A stretch of 22,337 nucleotides of DNA from a virus. Made by a program: the position numbers and the translations under genes. Of this stretch, positions 12,691 through 19,538 are shown piece after piece. Below the pieces are notes generated by a model. It saw only the letters and a list, made by a program, of their open reading frames with translations, had not been told where the DNA came from and searched no databases. The DNA lies in the IMG/VR virus record IMGVR_UViG_3300032006_000099, positions 1 through 22,337 of that record, one strand, 5' to 3'. The stretch's first letter is position 1. Every line of letters starts with the position of its first letter.

Positions 12691-13551
12691 ATGGATATTA
12701 ATGTCAGAAAAGTATCCACTGACTGGACGACTTTACCTACTGGGTTGACTTGGTATTTTATCGGTCAACCCAAAACAGGTAAGACAACTCAAGCCAGTAA
12801 ATGGAGTCCCAATGGAGCCGAGGGATGTCTATTAATTGATACTGACTTAGGCTCTGATTTTGTTGAGGGAGCAAATACAGTTACTGTTACCTCATTAAAT
12901 ACTCCAACAAGACCCAAAATGATTGATAATAAGCAAGTTACAGAAAAAGGTAAGCCTGTTACAGAGGTAGTACCTAATGATGAGCGTGGTTATTATAATC
13001 GTACTGGAGATGTAGGAGAACCAATGGAAGTATATTCTATGGTAGAAGTGTACTATTGGTTAAAGGATAATTTGCAAAAATTACCTTATGATACTATTGT
13101 TATTGATACAATTGATCACATAAATAGATGGATTGAATTAGAAGTATGTGATGAAAGAGGTCAAGCAGCAATGGGCGAAGGTTCTTCTTGGGGTGCTGAC
13201 TGGGCACAAGCTAGAAAGAAGAATCTTGACATAGTAAAAAAGTTTCAAACATTGTGTAAATCATTAGGGAGAAATCTTGTTTTGATTTCACATGCTAAGA
13301 GTACCGTCATTACAGACGGGAAAAGCCAATTAGGGCCTGAACTACCCCGTGGGTTAGCTTATGCTCTAACGGCAAGTGCAGACGTGATAGGGTACGCTAT
13401 GGCTAGTAAAGAAGATGGTAAGTTCTATCTTTCTTTTAAAGCATATGATGAAAGGACTGTAGGCAGTAGGCTTAAGCCTTTAGCTCAGAAAGTCCTTGAA
13501 TTTGATTACGATAGCGTAATGAATGAAATACTAAAATACAAAGAAGAATAG
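12691..13551 (+). CDS. Sak4-like RecA-fold ATPase (recombination)
   Basis: A 286-aa single-domain ATPase: Walker A GQPKTGKT (25-32), a following acidic strand end LLIDTDLGSD, Walker B DTIVIDTIDHIN near the middle, and a sensor-like NLVLISHAKS. This arrangement matches the phage Sak4/AAA_24 type, RecA-like proteins that promote single-strand annealing or exchange, usually with a phage SSB. The next gene is a candidate SSB. AAGGATAG lies upstream. An insertion with TRPKMIDNKQVTEKGKP between Walker A and B is variable in this family. It sits 12 bases after the E1-like gene and is thus likely cotranscribed with the Ubl cassette. It could instead be a DnaB-loader-like ATPase, but the motif pattern favours Sak4. 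Confidence 0.75.
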   Translation: MDINVRKVSTDWTTLPTGLTWYFIGQPKTGKTTQASKWSPNGAEGCLLIDTDLGSDFVEGANTVTVTSLNTPTRPKMIDNKQVTEKGKPVTEVVPNDERGYYNRTGDVGEPMEVYSMVEVYYWLKDNLQKLPYDTIVIDTIDHINRWIELEVCDERGQAAMGEGSSWGADWAQARKKNLDIVKKFQTLCKSLGRNLVLISHAKSTVITDGKSQLGPELPRGLAYALTASADVIGYAMASKEDGKFYLSFKAYDERTVGSRLKPLAQKVLEFDYDSVMNEILKYKEE

Positions 13552-13560
13552 GAGATGCCT

Positions 13561-14196
13561 ATGCCGTTCAGAGGTTCTTATGAACAAAGCGAAAACAACT
13601 CTGGTGGTGCAAGCTTCCTTGGTTTCCAAGAGGTTGCATTAACTGATGTTGTAGATAGATCAGCTGATTATCCAAATATGGATATGTTTCTAGAAATAAG
13701 TTTTAGAAACGCAAATTCACAATATCCCTGGAAATATAGCCTATTAGGCTCATTTGACAGAGAAGATGATGATACCATATCTGGTAGTAGTAGCTTATTG
13801 AAAAGAATCTTGTATTTTACAGATGCTATTGGTTGGACTGGTGGAGTTAATCCTCACGGTCACTGGGTTGATGAAGATGATAAGCCTGTTGAAGATATTG
13901 CAGGTTTATTAAATGTCAACTTTACTGTGGCTAATTACGGAATGACTAGCTCAGACGCAGATCATAAGTATTATATATTTACTTATAAGAAGTGGAATGA
14001 GAAAGCTGGTAAAGCATACACAACTGTATGTCCTAAAATTGTAAAGAATACTGACTTTGGTCGTAAAGACCTTGAAAGTTATGTTCAGTACATGAAAGCT
14101 AATAAATTCATTGTAGAACACGATGACACTTCAGCACCTGTTTCTAACGGGGACATGACTAGTACCACTACTGGTAGTGCCCGTAACACGTTCTAA
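13561..14196 (+). CDS. Candidate single-stranded DNA-binding protein
   Basis: A 211-aa protein, beta-rich in the first two thirds (SFLGFQEVALTDVV, DMFLEISFRNANSQYPWKYSLL, VNFTVANYGM, KYYIFTYKKW), with a Ser/Thr/Gly-rich disordered tail. It lies between the Sak4-like ATPase and the primase-helicase, where phages typically keep an SSB or DUF669-type partner. I see no diagnostic motif and the tail lacks the acidic tip of bacterial SSB. The start at 13561 is preferred over 13555 because GGAG (13551-13554) is at proper distance only from the former. Function inferred from context. Confidence 0.5.
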   Translation: MPFRGSYEQSENNSGGASFLGFQEVALTDVVDRSADYPNMDMFLEISFRNANSQYPWKYSLLGSFDREDDDTISGSSSLLKRILYFTDAIGWTGGVNPHGHWVDEDDKPVEDIAGLLNVNFTVANYGMTSSDADHKYYIFTYKKWNEKAGKAYTTVCPKIVKNTDFGRKDLESYVQYMKANKFIVEHDDTSAPVSNGDMTSTTTGSARNTF

Positions 14197-16050
14197 GTGG
14201 AACTTTATCACGAAGTAGCGATAGGGGGCCCTCAGAACAGAGGGCTCCTTATTCCTCAAGAACAAATCATTGATGTTATATTAGAACATGGTGATAAATA
14301 TGCTGTATATAAGAGTCTATATCTGTATGATGAAGAAGGAAGACAATATCATAAGCTAAGAAAAACATTTAAAGATTTTCTAGGTAAGAGATATATAAAA
14401 AATATATTAATTGATATTGATAGAGGCGATAATACAGATGAGTATACACTAAACAAAACAAAAAGTGTATTATTTGAACTAGAAGAATTAGGAGTTCAAA
14501 GACGCTCATATAATATCTATTTTAGTGGAACTGGATATCATATAATAATAAGTGGAGAAGTATTTAATTTCCCTGAGGGGACATCAGACTTACCTTTTAT
14601 TGTTAAAGAAACTATGAATAATTTATTCAGTGATATAGATTTAGCAGTATATAATAGAACATCAATATATAGATGTGCAAATACCTTAAATCCAAAGTCT
14701 GGATTATATAAAATTCCATTAACACATAATCAAGTACAAGAATCATCAGCGGAAGAAATAATATCTGAAGCACATAAACAAATTATACTTGAAACTGATC
14801 CTATTTGGGGAGATGGAGAACTTGAAAGTAAAGTACTTACTGATGTCCCACAAATAAGAGTAATGGAATCTAATGTAGAACCACGCAATATTGTACCCTG
14901 CGTCCAAAAGATGTATAAACTTGGCCCAGAAGAAGGCTCAAGAAATAATACTATGATGCGAATAGCGTCTCATTTCTTTAGGCACGGTATACCAAGTGAA
15001 GCTGCAAAAGCTTCACTATTGCACTGGAATAACGGACAATTAAGAGATGACATTATCATCAAAAAGGTAGAAGACACCTATCGTGGTGGGTACAAATATG
15101 GCTGTAAAGATGTCTTAATGGCTAAGTATTGCCAAACACATTGTATTCATTACAAAAGAAAAGATTATTTGATTGATGTAAAGAACAGCGAAGAGCTGCA
15201 ATCAGAACTAGCAGAAAGACTTGAAACTGACTTCTCTGGTAGGACAATTGATTTAGCTGAGTCTCTAGGTGTACACGATAAAGATGCAACAGTATATCCA
15301 GGAGAACTAGTTACTATATTTGGGTCAACAGGTGCAAACAAAACAGCACTCGCTCAAAATATAGTATTAGGTTACAATGCTGAGCATGATCAAATAATAA
15401 AAGAAAAACAAATACCAACATTATTCTTATCCTTAGAACTATCAGGATTTGTGATGCACAGGAGAAATTTACAAATTGTATCAGGAGCAGATAAAAATAC
15501 TGTAATGAGCAAATATAAAAATCTCTATACTTATCACAAAGAAGAACTAAGCCACATAATAATGCAATCAGTAAGCCCCACAATACCACAAATACAAGAC
15601 AAGATAAAACAACTACAACCAAAATGTGTTGTAATTGATTATATAGACCTCGTAGATGTACCTTTTAATAAAAGAGGAGAGTACGAAAAGCTTAATTATA
15701 TAAGCCACTCTCTATCAAATGTAGCTGTAAATGAAGATATCATTATCATACAGATTTCTCAAGTCTCTAGAGACTACTCAAGGAATCAAATAATGGACTT
15801 ATATGCAGCTAAAGGGAGTGGAGCAATTGAAAATGCTTCAAGAAAAGTTATTGGCATAACAGGTTCTTCAGATGAAACTGAAAAGAAAGTCTCTTTATTC
15901 AAGAACAGCGATGGTGATCTCTTCGATGTTAAGTTAGAATGGACACCTTCATTTAGATTAAAGAGAAAGAAACCTGAAGTTATGCATAGTAAAGTAATGA
16001 ATAAGAAATTCACTATATTGGAGGATGAATGGCAACCACAAAAGAAATAG
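14197..16050 (+). CDS. Primase-helicase fusion (AEP-type primase plus DnaB-like helicase)
   Basis: A 617-aa bifunctional replication protein. N-terminal archaeo-eukaryotic-primase-like domain (about 1-180): catalytic pair ILIDIDRGD (Asp73, Asp75), YFSGTGYH (109-115) with the nucleotide-binding His, and IYRCANTLNPKSG (158-169). The middle (about 230-320) is helical with Cys235, Cys303, Cys312 and Cys316, a possible zinc or PriCT-like linker. C-terminal RecA-fold helicase: Walker A GSTGANKT (376-383), LFLSLELSG (409-417), Walker B CVVIDYIDLV (477-486), and IIQISQVSRD (517-526), the DnaB motif region. It would synthesise primers and unwind the fork, like T7 gp4 but with a different primase fold. 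The GTG start directly follows the previous stop with little Shine-Dalgarno, so translation is probably coupled. The 3' end overlaps the next gene by 22 bases. Confidence 0.82.
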   Translation: MELYHEVAIGGPQNRGLLIPQEQIIDVILEHGDKYAVYKSLYLYDEEGRQYHKLRKTFKDFLGKRYIKNILIDIDRGDNTDEYTLNKTKSVLFELEELGVQRRSYNIYFSGTGYHIIISGEVFNFPEGTSDLPFIVKETMNNLFSDIDLAVYNRTSIYRCANTLNPKSGLYKIPLTHNQVQESSAEEIISEAHKQIILETDPIWGDGELESKVLTDVPQIRVMESNVEPRNIVPCVQKMYKLGPEEGSRNNTMMRIASHFFRHGIPSEAAKASLLHWNNGQLRDDIIIKKVEDTYRGGYKYGCKDVLMAKYCQTHCIHYKRKDYLIDVKNSEELQSELAERLETDFSGRTIDLAESLGVHDKDATVYPGELVTIFGSTGANKTALAQNIVLGYNAEHDQIIKEKQIPTLFLSLELSGFVMHRRNLQIVSGADKNTVMSKYKNLYTYHKEELSHIIMQSVSPTIPQIQDKIKQLQPKCVVIDYIDLVDVPFNKRGEYEKLNYISHSLSNVAVNEDIIIIQISQVSRDYSRNQIMDLYAAKGSGAIENASRKVIGITGSSDETEKKVSLFKNSDGDLFDVKLEWTPSFRLKRKKPEVMHSKVMNKKFTILEDEWQPQKK

Positions 16051-16583
16051 TTGGTGAGTTGATTGATGTAAATCAACAAATGGAGCTACTAGAAAAACGG
16101 CCTGACATTGACATGGAAGAGCACAAGCTTCTCGAAGAGAAGCGAATGACACTACACAAACAAGTTAGGACGAAAATCCAAAATGTCGACTACTTTATGA
16201 TGGAACTTAACAAGAAAGAACACTTGATTGACGCTGAGGTTGAAGCGTTAAAAGATGAGATTGACAGACTACGGTCAAGGAGAAAAGGCTTAGAAAGAAC
16301 GAAAGATTTCTTCAATAAGAATCTTCTTCCAGCTGTAATTATGGAAATTGGGAATGATGATGGAGTATATGAAACTGATACCGCAAGGTATAAGCTTTAT
16401 GAAACATTTGGCCCAGTTGATGTCGACCCTCATGTTATATCAGATGACTTTAAGAAAGTTGAAATAGTTGAGAAATTGGATAAGGTAAAAGCTAGAAAAG
16501 CTGCAATATCAGCATTTAATGCTGGTCAAGAAATGCCACCTGGCATTGATATAGATAAAGTTAAACGTGTAAAGAGATCATAA
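16029..16583 (+). CDS. Gp157-like phage protein
   Basis: A 184-aa protein: a long coiled coil in residues 1-100 (EEHKLLEEKRMTLHKQV, EALKDEIDRLRSRRKGLER) followed by a small beta domain (TARYKLYETFGPVDVDPHVI) and a C-terminal IVEKLDKVKARKAAISAFNAGQ. This helix-then-beta order and the ending 'D-K-x-x-x-x-x-A-I-x-x-x-x-x-G' are those of the siphovirus Gp157 family, found in replication/recombination operons and proposed to relate to DNA-binding or phage-resistance functions. GGAGG lies before its ATG inside the end of the helicase gene. Followed by a structured leader. Confidence 0.7.
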   Translation: MATTKEIVGELIDVNQQMELLEKRPDIDMEEHKLLEEKRMTLHKQVRTKIQNVDYFMMELNKKEHLIDAEVEALKDEIDRLRSRRKGLERTKDFFNKNLLPAVIMEIGNDDGVYETDTARYKLYETFGPVDVDPHVISDDFKKVEIVEKLDKVKARKAAISAFNAGQEMPPGIDIDKVKRVKRS

Positions 16584-16637
16584 TTTGGACTCATTATTAT
16601 CTCTTGCAACCTCTACAGGTTTAGCTCTAAATTATAC

Positions 16638-16698
16638 GGGCTCAGTTGTTCCCATTCCTTATGGTGGGACAGTGAGTAAAAACACCTACGCTGAGCCC
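16638..16698 (+). promoter_or_regulatory. Structured leader of the HNH gene
   Basis: GGGCTCAG (16638-16645) pairs perfectly with CTGAGCCC (16691-16698); inside, TCCCA (16650-16654) pairs with TGGGA (16665-16669). The outer stem ends eight bases before the HNH start codon, where no Shine-Dalgarno is seen. It could hold back HNH translation or mark an RNA processing site. The preceding bases 16584-16637 show nothing recognisable. Confidence 0.5.
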
Positions 16699-16706
16699 TT
16701 ATAATT

Positions 16707-17147
16707 ATGAAGTATGATAAGACAGCATTTCAAGAGGTATTAGAACCTCATCATCGTACTTACTGGAAGATTGCTTACACAAAGCTACAGAGGAAAATGC
16801 AAAGCCTCAAATCATCCCTTAAGAAACGATCAGAAGATTCAGAAGTAGTATTCGATATTACAATGGATCAGCTGCGTGAAATGTTTTATCATAGTTACGG
16901 TAAATCATGTAAATACTGTAGAAGAAAAATGACATTAAGAAATATGGTTTGTGATCATATCATCCCACTGGCAAAAGGTGGAGACTCTGTCGTAGATAAT
17001 CTACAGTTAATATGTAAATCATGTAATACCAGGAAAGGCCCATTAGATGAGAAAGATTTTGAAGAACTTATCTTATGGGTAGAAACACTTAAAGATGAAA
17101 CAAAAGAATATGTGCTGCGAAAGCTCGCAAAAGGAGGAAGATATTAA
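16707..17147 (+). CDS. HNH endonuclease
   Basis: A 146-aa protein. The core is classic: CKYC (zinc pair), then CDHIIPLAKGG with the catalytic His, DNLQLICKSCNTRKG with the Asn and the second CxxC. The N-terminal ~70 residues are basic and helical, likely for DNA contact. Family members nick or cut DNA; free-standing copies in phage genomes are often homing endonucleases, others act in packaging. This one lies in the replication block, not beside the terminase, so a homing or replication-linked role is more likely. No Shine-Dalgarno is visible and a strong stem lies just upstream. The stop overlaps the next start (TAATG). Confidence 0.88.
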   Translation: MKYDKTAFQEVLEPHHRTYWKIAYTKLQRKMQSLKSSLKKRSEDSEVVFDITMDQLREMFYHSYGKSCKYCRRKMTLRNMVCDHIIPLAKGGDSVVDNLQLICKSCNTRKGPLDEKDFEELILWVETLKDETKEYVLRKLAKGGRY

Positions 17148-17458
17148 TGAAACTAGACCGTGAACAAGCTGATATAGTTATGACAGCTTTACAAAATCAT
17201 AGAGCAGAACTCTATATAGATGGTAGTCAAAGTGAAAAAATGGAAAAAGTAAGTAAAATCATTCTTACCATTGAAGAAGAAATGGAAGCTAAACGATTAG
17301 ATCAGCAAAAAATAATGATTAATGAACAAAAAGTCAAAGATTTTAACGATAAGTCAAAGACAGTTGACACAGATTTTACAGCAGTAGGGTCTGAAACTGG
17401 GATAGAGGAAGATTATAGACTGCAGAGTAAGCCAGGGTGTGAGGTTTGCGATGACTAA
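17147..17458 (+). CDS. Hypothetical 103-aa protein
   Basis: A charged, helical protein (coiled coil about 1-70, MKLDREQADIVMTALQNH...) with a C-terminal GCEVCDD carrying a single CxxC. AAAGGAGG lies before the ATG. Not recognised. It overlaps its neighbours on both sides, as is usual in this operon. Confidence 0.6.
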   Translation: MKLDREQADIVMTALQNHRAELYIDGSQSEKMEKVSKIILTIEEEMEAKRLDQQKIMINEQKVKDFNDKSKTVDTDFTAVGSETGIEEDYRLQSKPGCEVCDD

Positions 17459-17861
17459 AAAGCAAATGATGCAAAATAAAATAACACACCTAGAACAAGC
17501 TTTGATGGAAGCTGACTTTGGTATGCGTCAAATGGCTATGAGAATTGATGAAATGCAATCTAAAATCAATAAATATAAAATGACTGATGATTTATCTCAT
17601 CTTACTCAAAACAATGACTTAATCATTGACTTAATAAAAGAAAGACTCAAGGTAGGCGCAAAAAGATACCATCAAAATGTGCCTATTTTACCTCAAGATG
17701 ACCTTACAAGAGATAATTTTTACGAAGCAGTTGAAGAAGCGCTTGATTTGTCCGTATATTTAGCTGCATTCATGCTAAGATTAATGAATGAAAAAGAAGA
17801 AATGGAAAAGGATATAAATCAAGAGGTAAAAGATGACAAAGCTAAGGAAAGCACAACTTGA
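17451..17861 (+). CDS. Possible MazG-like helical protein, 136 aa
   Basis: N-terminal coiled coil (about 5-45), then a domain with KVGAKRYHQNVP followed by NFYEAVEEALDLSVYLAAFMLRL. The helix with E-x-x-E-E-x-x-x-D resembles metal-binding helices of MazG-type all-alpha nucleotide pyrophosphohydrolases, which phages use in nucleotide-pool control, but only one such helix is clear, so this is tentative. The start at 17451 has GAGG six bases upstream; a GTG at 17439 would add four residues. It overlaps the previous gene by 8 bases. Confidence 0.5.
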   Translation: MTKKQMMQNKITHLEQALMEADFGMRQMAMRIDEMQSKINKYKMTDDLSHLTQNNDLIIDLIKERLKVGAKRYHQNVPILPQDDLTRDNFYEAVEEALDLSVYLAAFMLRLMNEKEEMEKDINQEVKDDKAKESTT

Positions 17862-18036
17862 GTGTGCTAATTGGAATGCTGGTGACTGCCTTGGTTGTGA
17901 TGTATATATTGACAGAGGATACCTGGTAAGAAATAACTGGGCTCCAATCTTTCAATCTATAGACTCAAAAAAAGCTAATAAGCCTTGTACCGTAGAAAAG
18001 GGATGTAAATACTTTGATAACTTCGTAGCAAGATAA
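17833..18036 (+). CDS. Small Cys-rich, probably zinc-binding protein, 67 aa
   Basis: Cysteines in the pattern C-x8-C-x2-C (ECANWNAGDCLGCD) and PCTVEKGCKYFDNFV. Small phage proteins with this 'C-x-N-x-x-x-x-x-C-L-G ... C-x-Y-F' outline are widespread; their function is unknown to me. An AGG-AAG ribosome-binding site precedes the ATG inside the end of the previous gene. It is the last gene of the rightward operon. Confidence 0.65.
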   Translation: MTKLRKAQLECANWNAGDCLGCDVYIDRGYLVRNNWAPIFQSIDSKKANKPCTVEKGCKYFDNFVAR

Positions 18037-18049
18037 GCTGCATACCAAT

Positions 18050-18131
18050 CTTAGTGTTCCTTTTCCACTAAGGCAGTTTATCCCTCAAAGGAGGAGAGTG
18101 GTTTTTTATCTTTTTTGACTACTCTCCTCTA
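18050..18131. terminator. Convergent hairpins between early and late blocks
   Basis: Two stems lie between the converging operons. CTTAGTG (18050-18056) pairs with CACTAAG (18066-18072). GAGGAGAGT (18091-18099) pairs with ACTCTCCTC (18121-18129) around a loop rich in T. The second stem overlaps the stop of the leftward gene. T-runs lie inside the loop rather than after the stem, so the terminator would be atypical, but the location and symmetry suggest termination in both directions. Confidence 0.5.
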
Positions 18132-19538
18132 TCCTTTATAAGTTCTATCTTTACTTTTATGATAATCTATAAAAGCTCCACTAGCTAAGACAAGTAAAGC
18201 AGCGACACTTAAACCTCCAAGACCCATAGCAGTATGTCTCATAAGCCAAAAAGGACTAATCATTTTTCTTTGTAATATTTTTTGCTTTAGATATCCACCA
18301 TGCTTTTTGAGTAGCTCATCTATCTTAACAGCGTCCTGTTTATTAATTCCTGGAAACTTATCACTTGTAACTAATTTTTGTAAATTTTCTTTTTTTGGAT
18401 ATTGTTTAATAATTTGTTTTACCGCATTTTTTTTGTCTTTAACAGGTAGATCATCTTGAATATCTGTTACTATTTCAGGGATACCAATTTCTTTAGGAGG
18501 TGCTATATTTAAAACATTCTTTCCACCAAGTTTCATTCCAAATAAATCACGTTTATCATTAGCATAAAATTTTACTTTTGTAGGATTCTTTTCATCCCAT
18601 TCAACAATTCCTTGATAGCCTCCCCAATCATAATTAGGTTTTATACCTGGAGAAACTTTAAAAAATATTCTTTCTTCACCTTTTTTACCAAAAGATTTCC
18701 ATGTTCTTAGATTATTATTTTTAGCAAAAGCAACTTTAACTTTATTAGCAGTTAAATTATCTAACCCGTGTTCGTTAAGCCTAACAAATGTATTATAAAC
18801 AGGTCTATCAAACTGTATACCCCTCATTACATCTCCAACCTTAGCTCCTTGCCTATGCTCTAAAAATTTAATTTTGTTTAAATCTTTCATACCAGGTTGA
18901 TTTTCTGTCATGTATTTAGCTATCTCTTCTGTACCTCCCAAGCTAGCTAAAGCTTTTCTTTTACTAACTGGTTCTACCCATTGTTTAGCATACCTAGCAA
19001 CATCATCTATTGCTGGAGGATTTTTTCTATGTAAATATCTATTTGAATAATCATTTATAAGTTTATAATGTTGTTGTCTTTGATTATTAGCAAGGGTTCT
19101 TCTAGCTTTCCTAAAGGTTTGCTCAGCTTCTTTATCTTTATATCTATATTTACCTTCAGAATCTAACTCTATCTGCCTACCCATTTCTTCTTGTAGGTTT
19201 TCAATATTATCTTGCAACCTTAACAATTCATTATAACCCCTAGTAGACATACCAGTCCTTTTATAAGCATAGGATGTTCTCGGATCAACAACATCTCTCA
19301 TAATTGGCAAAGCATTAGCCGCAACTTCCCTACCAGTTGCTACAATTTGATTACCTCTTCCACCACCATAAAATCCTCTTAAAAAATTATACGGATATTG
19401 AGCTAATCTTGACCTATTATCTCCAGTCATCATCATAACACCAGCGCTGCCAGCAGCTGTTAATGCTAGTTCTTTATGATATTCGTCGAGTAAAGATCGC
19501 ATATCAATTTGTTTATCTTCTGGAACATAAAAAGACAT
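18129..19538 (-). CDS. Probable virion protein, 469 aa, C-terminal membrane segment
   Basis: The N-terminal half is helical and charged (coiled coil about 105-165), the middle is mixed alpha/beta with basic patches, and the C-terminus has one hydrophobic segment (about 437-457, MGLGGLSVAALLVLASGAFI) followed by a short basic tail. There is a second weaker hydrophobic patch near residue 30 (ALTAAGSAGVMMMTG). Not recognised by sequence. It is the last gene of a leftward block and is coupled to the 929-aa gene by a TAATG overlap. Large membrane-active proteins in such pairs are often ejection (internal virion) proteins in podoviruses; this role is inferred from context only. Confidence 0.5.
   Translation of the reverse strand: MSFYVPEDKQIDMRSLLDEYHKELALTAAGSAGVMMMTGDNRSRLAQYPYNFLRGFYGGGRGNQIVATGREVAANALPIMRDVVDPRTSYAYKRTGMSTRGYNELLRLQDNIENLQEEMGRQIELDSEGKYRYKDKEAEQTFRKARRTLANNQRQQHYKLINDYSNRYLHRKNPPAIDDVARYAKQWVEPVSKRKALASLGGTEEIAKYMTENQPGMKDLNKIKFLEHRQGAKVGDVMRGIQFDRPVYNTFVRLNEHGLDNLTANKVKVAFAKNNNLRTWKSFGKKGEERIFFKVSPGIKPNYDWGGYQGIVEWDEKNPTKVKFYANDKRDLFGMKLGGKNVLNIAPPKEIGIPEIVTDIQDDLPVKDKKNAVKQIIKQYPKKENLQKLVTSDKFPGINKQDAVKIDELLKKHGGYLKQKILQRKMISPFWLMRHTAMGLGGLSVAALLVLASGAFIDYHKSKDRTYKG

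Noticed and set aside
16584-17147. HEARO/OMEGA-type RNA with its HNH nuclease
   Set aside because: The HNH protein is only 146 residues with no RuvC-like motifs, and the leader is too short for that RNA class.
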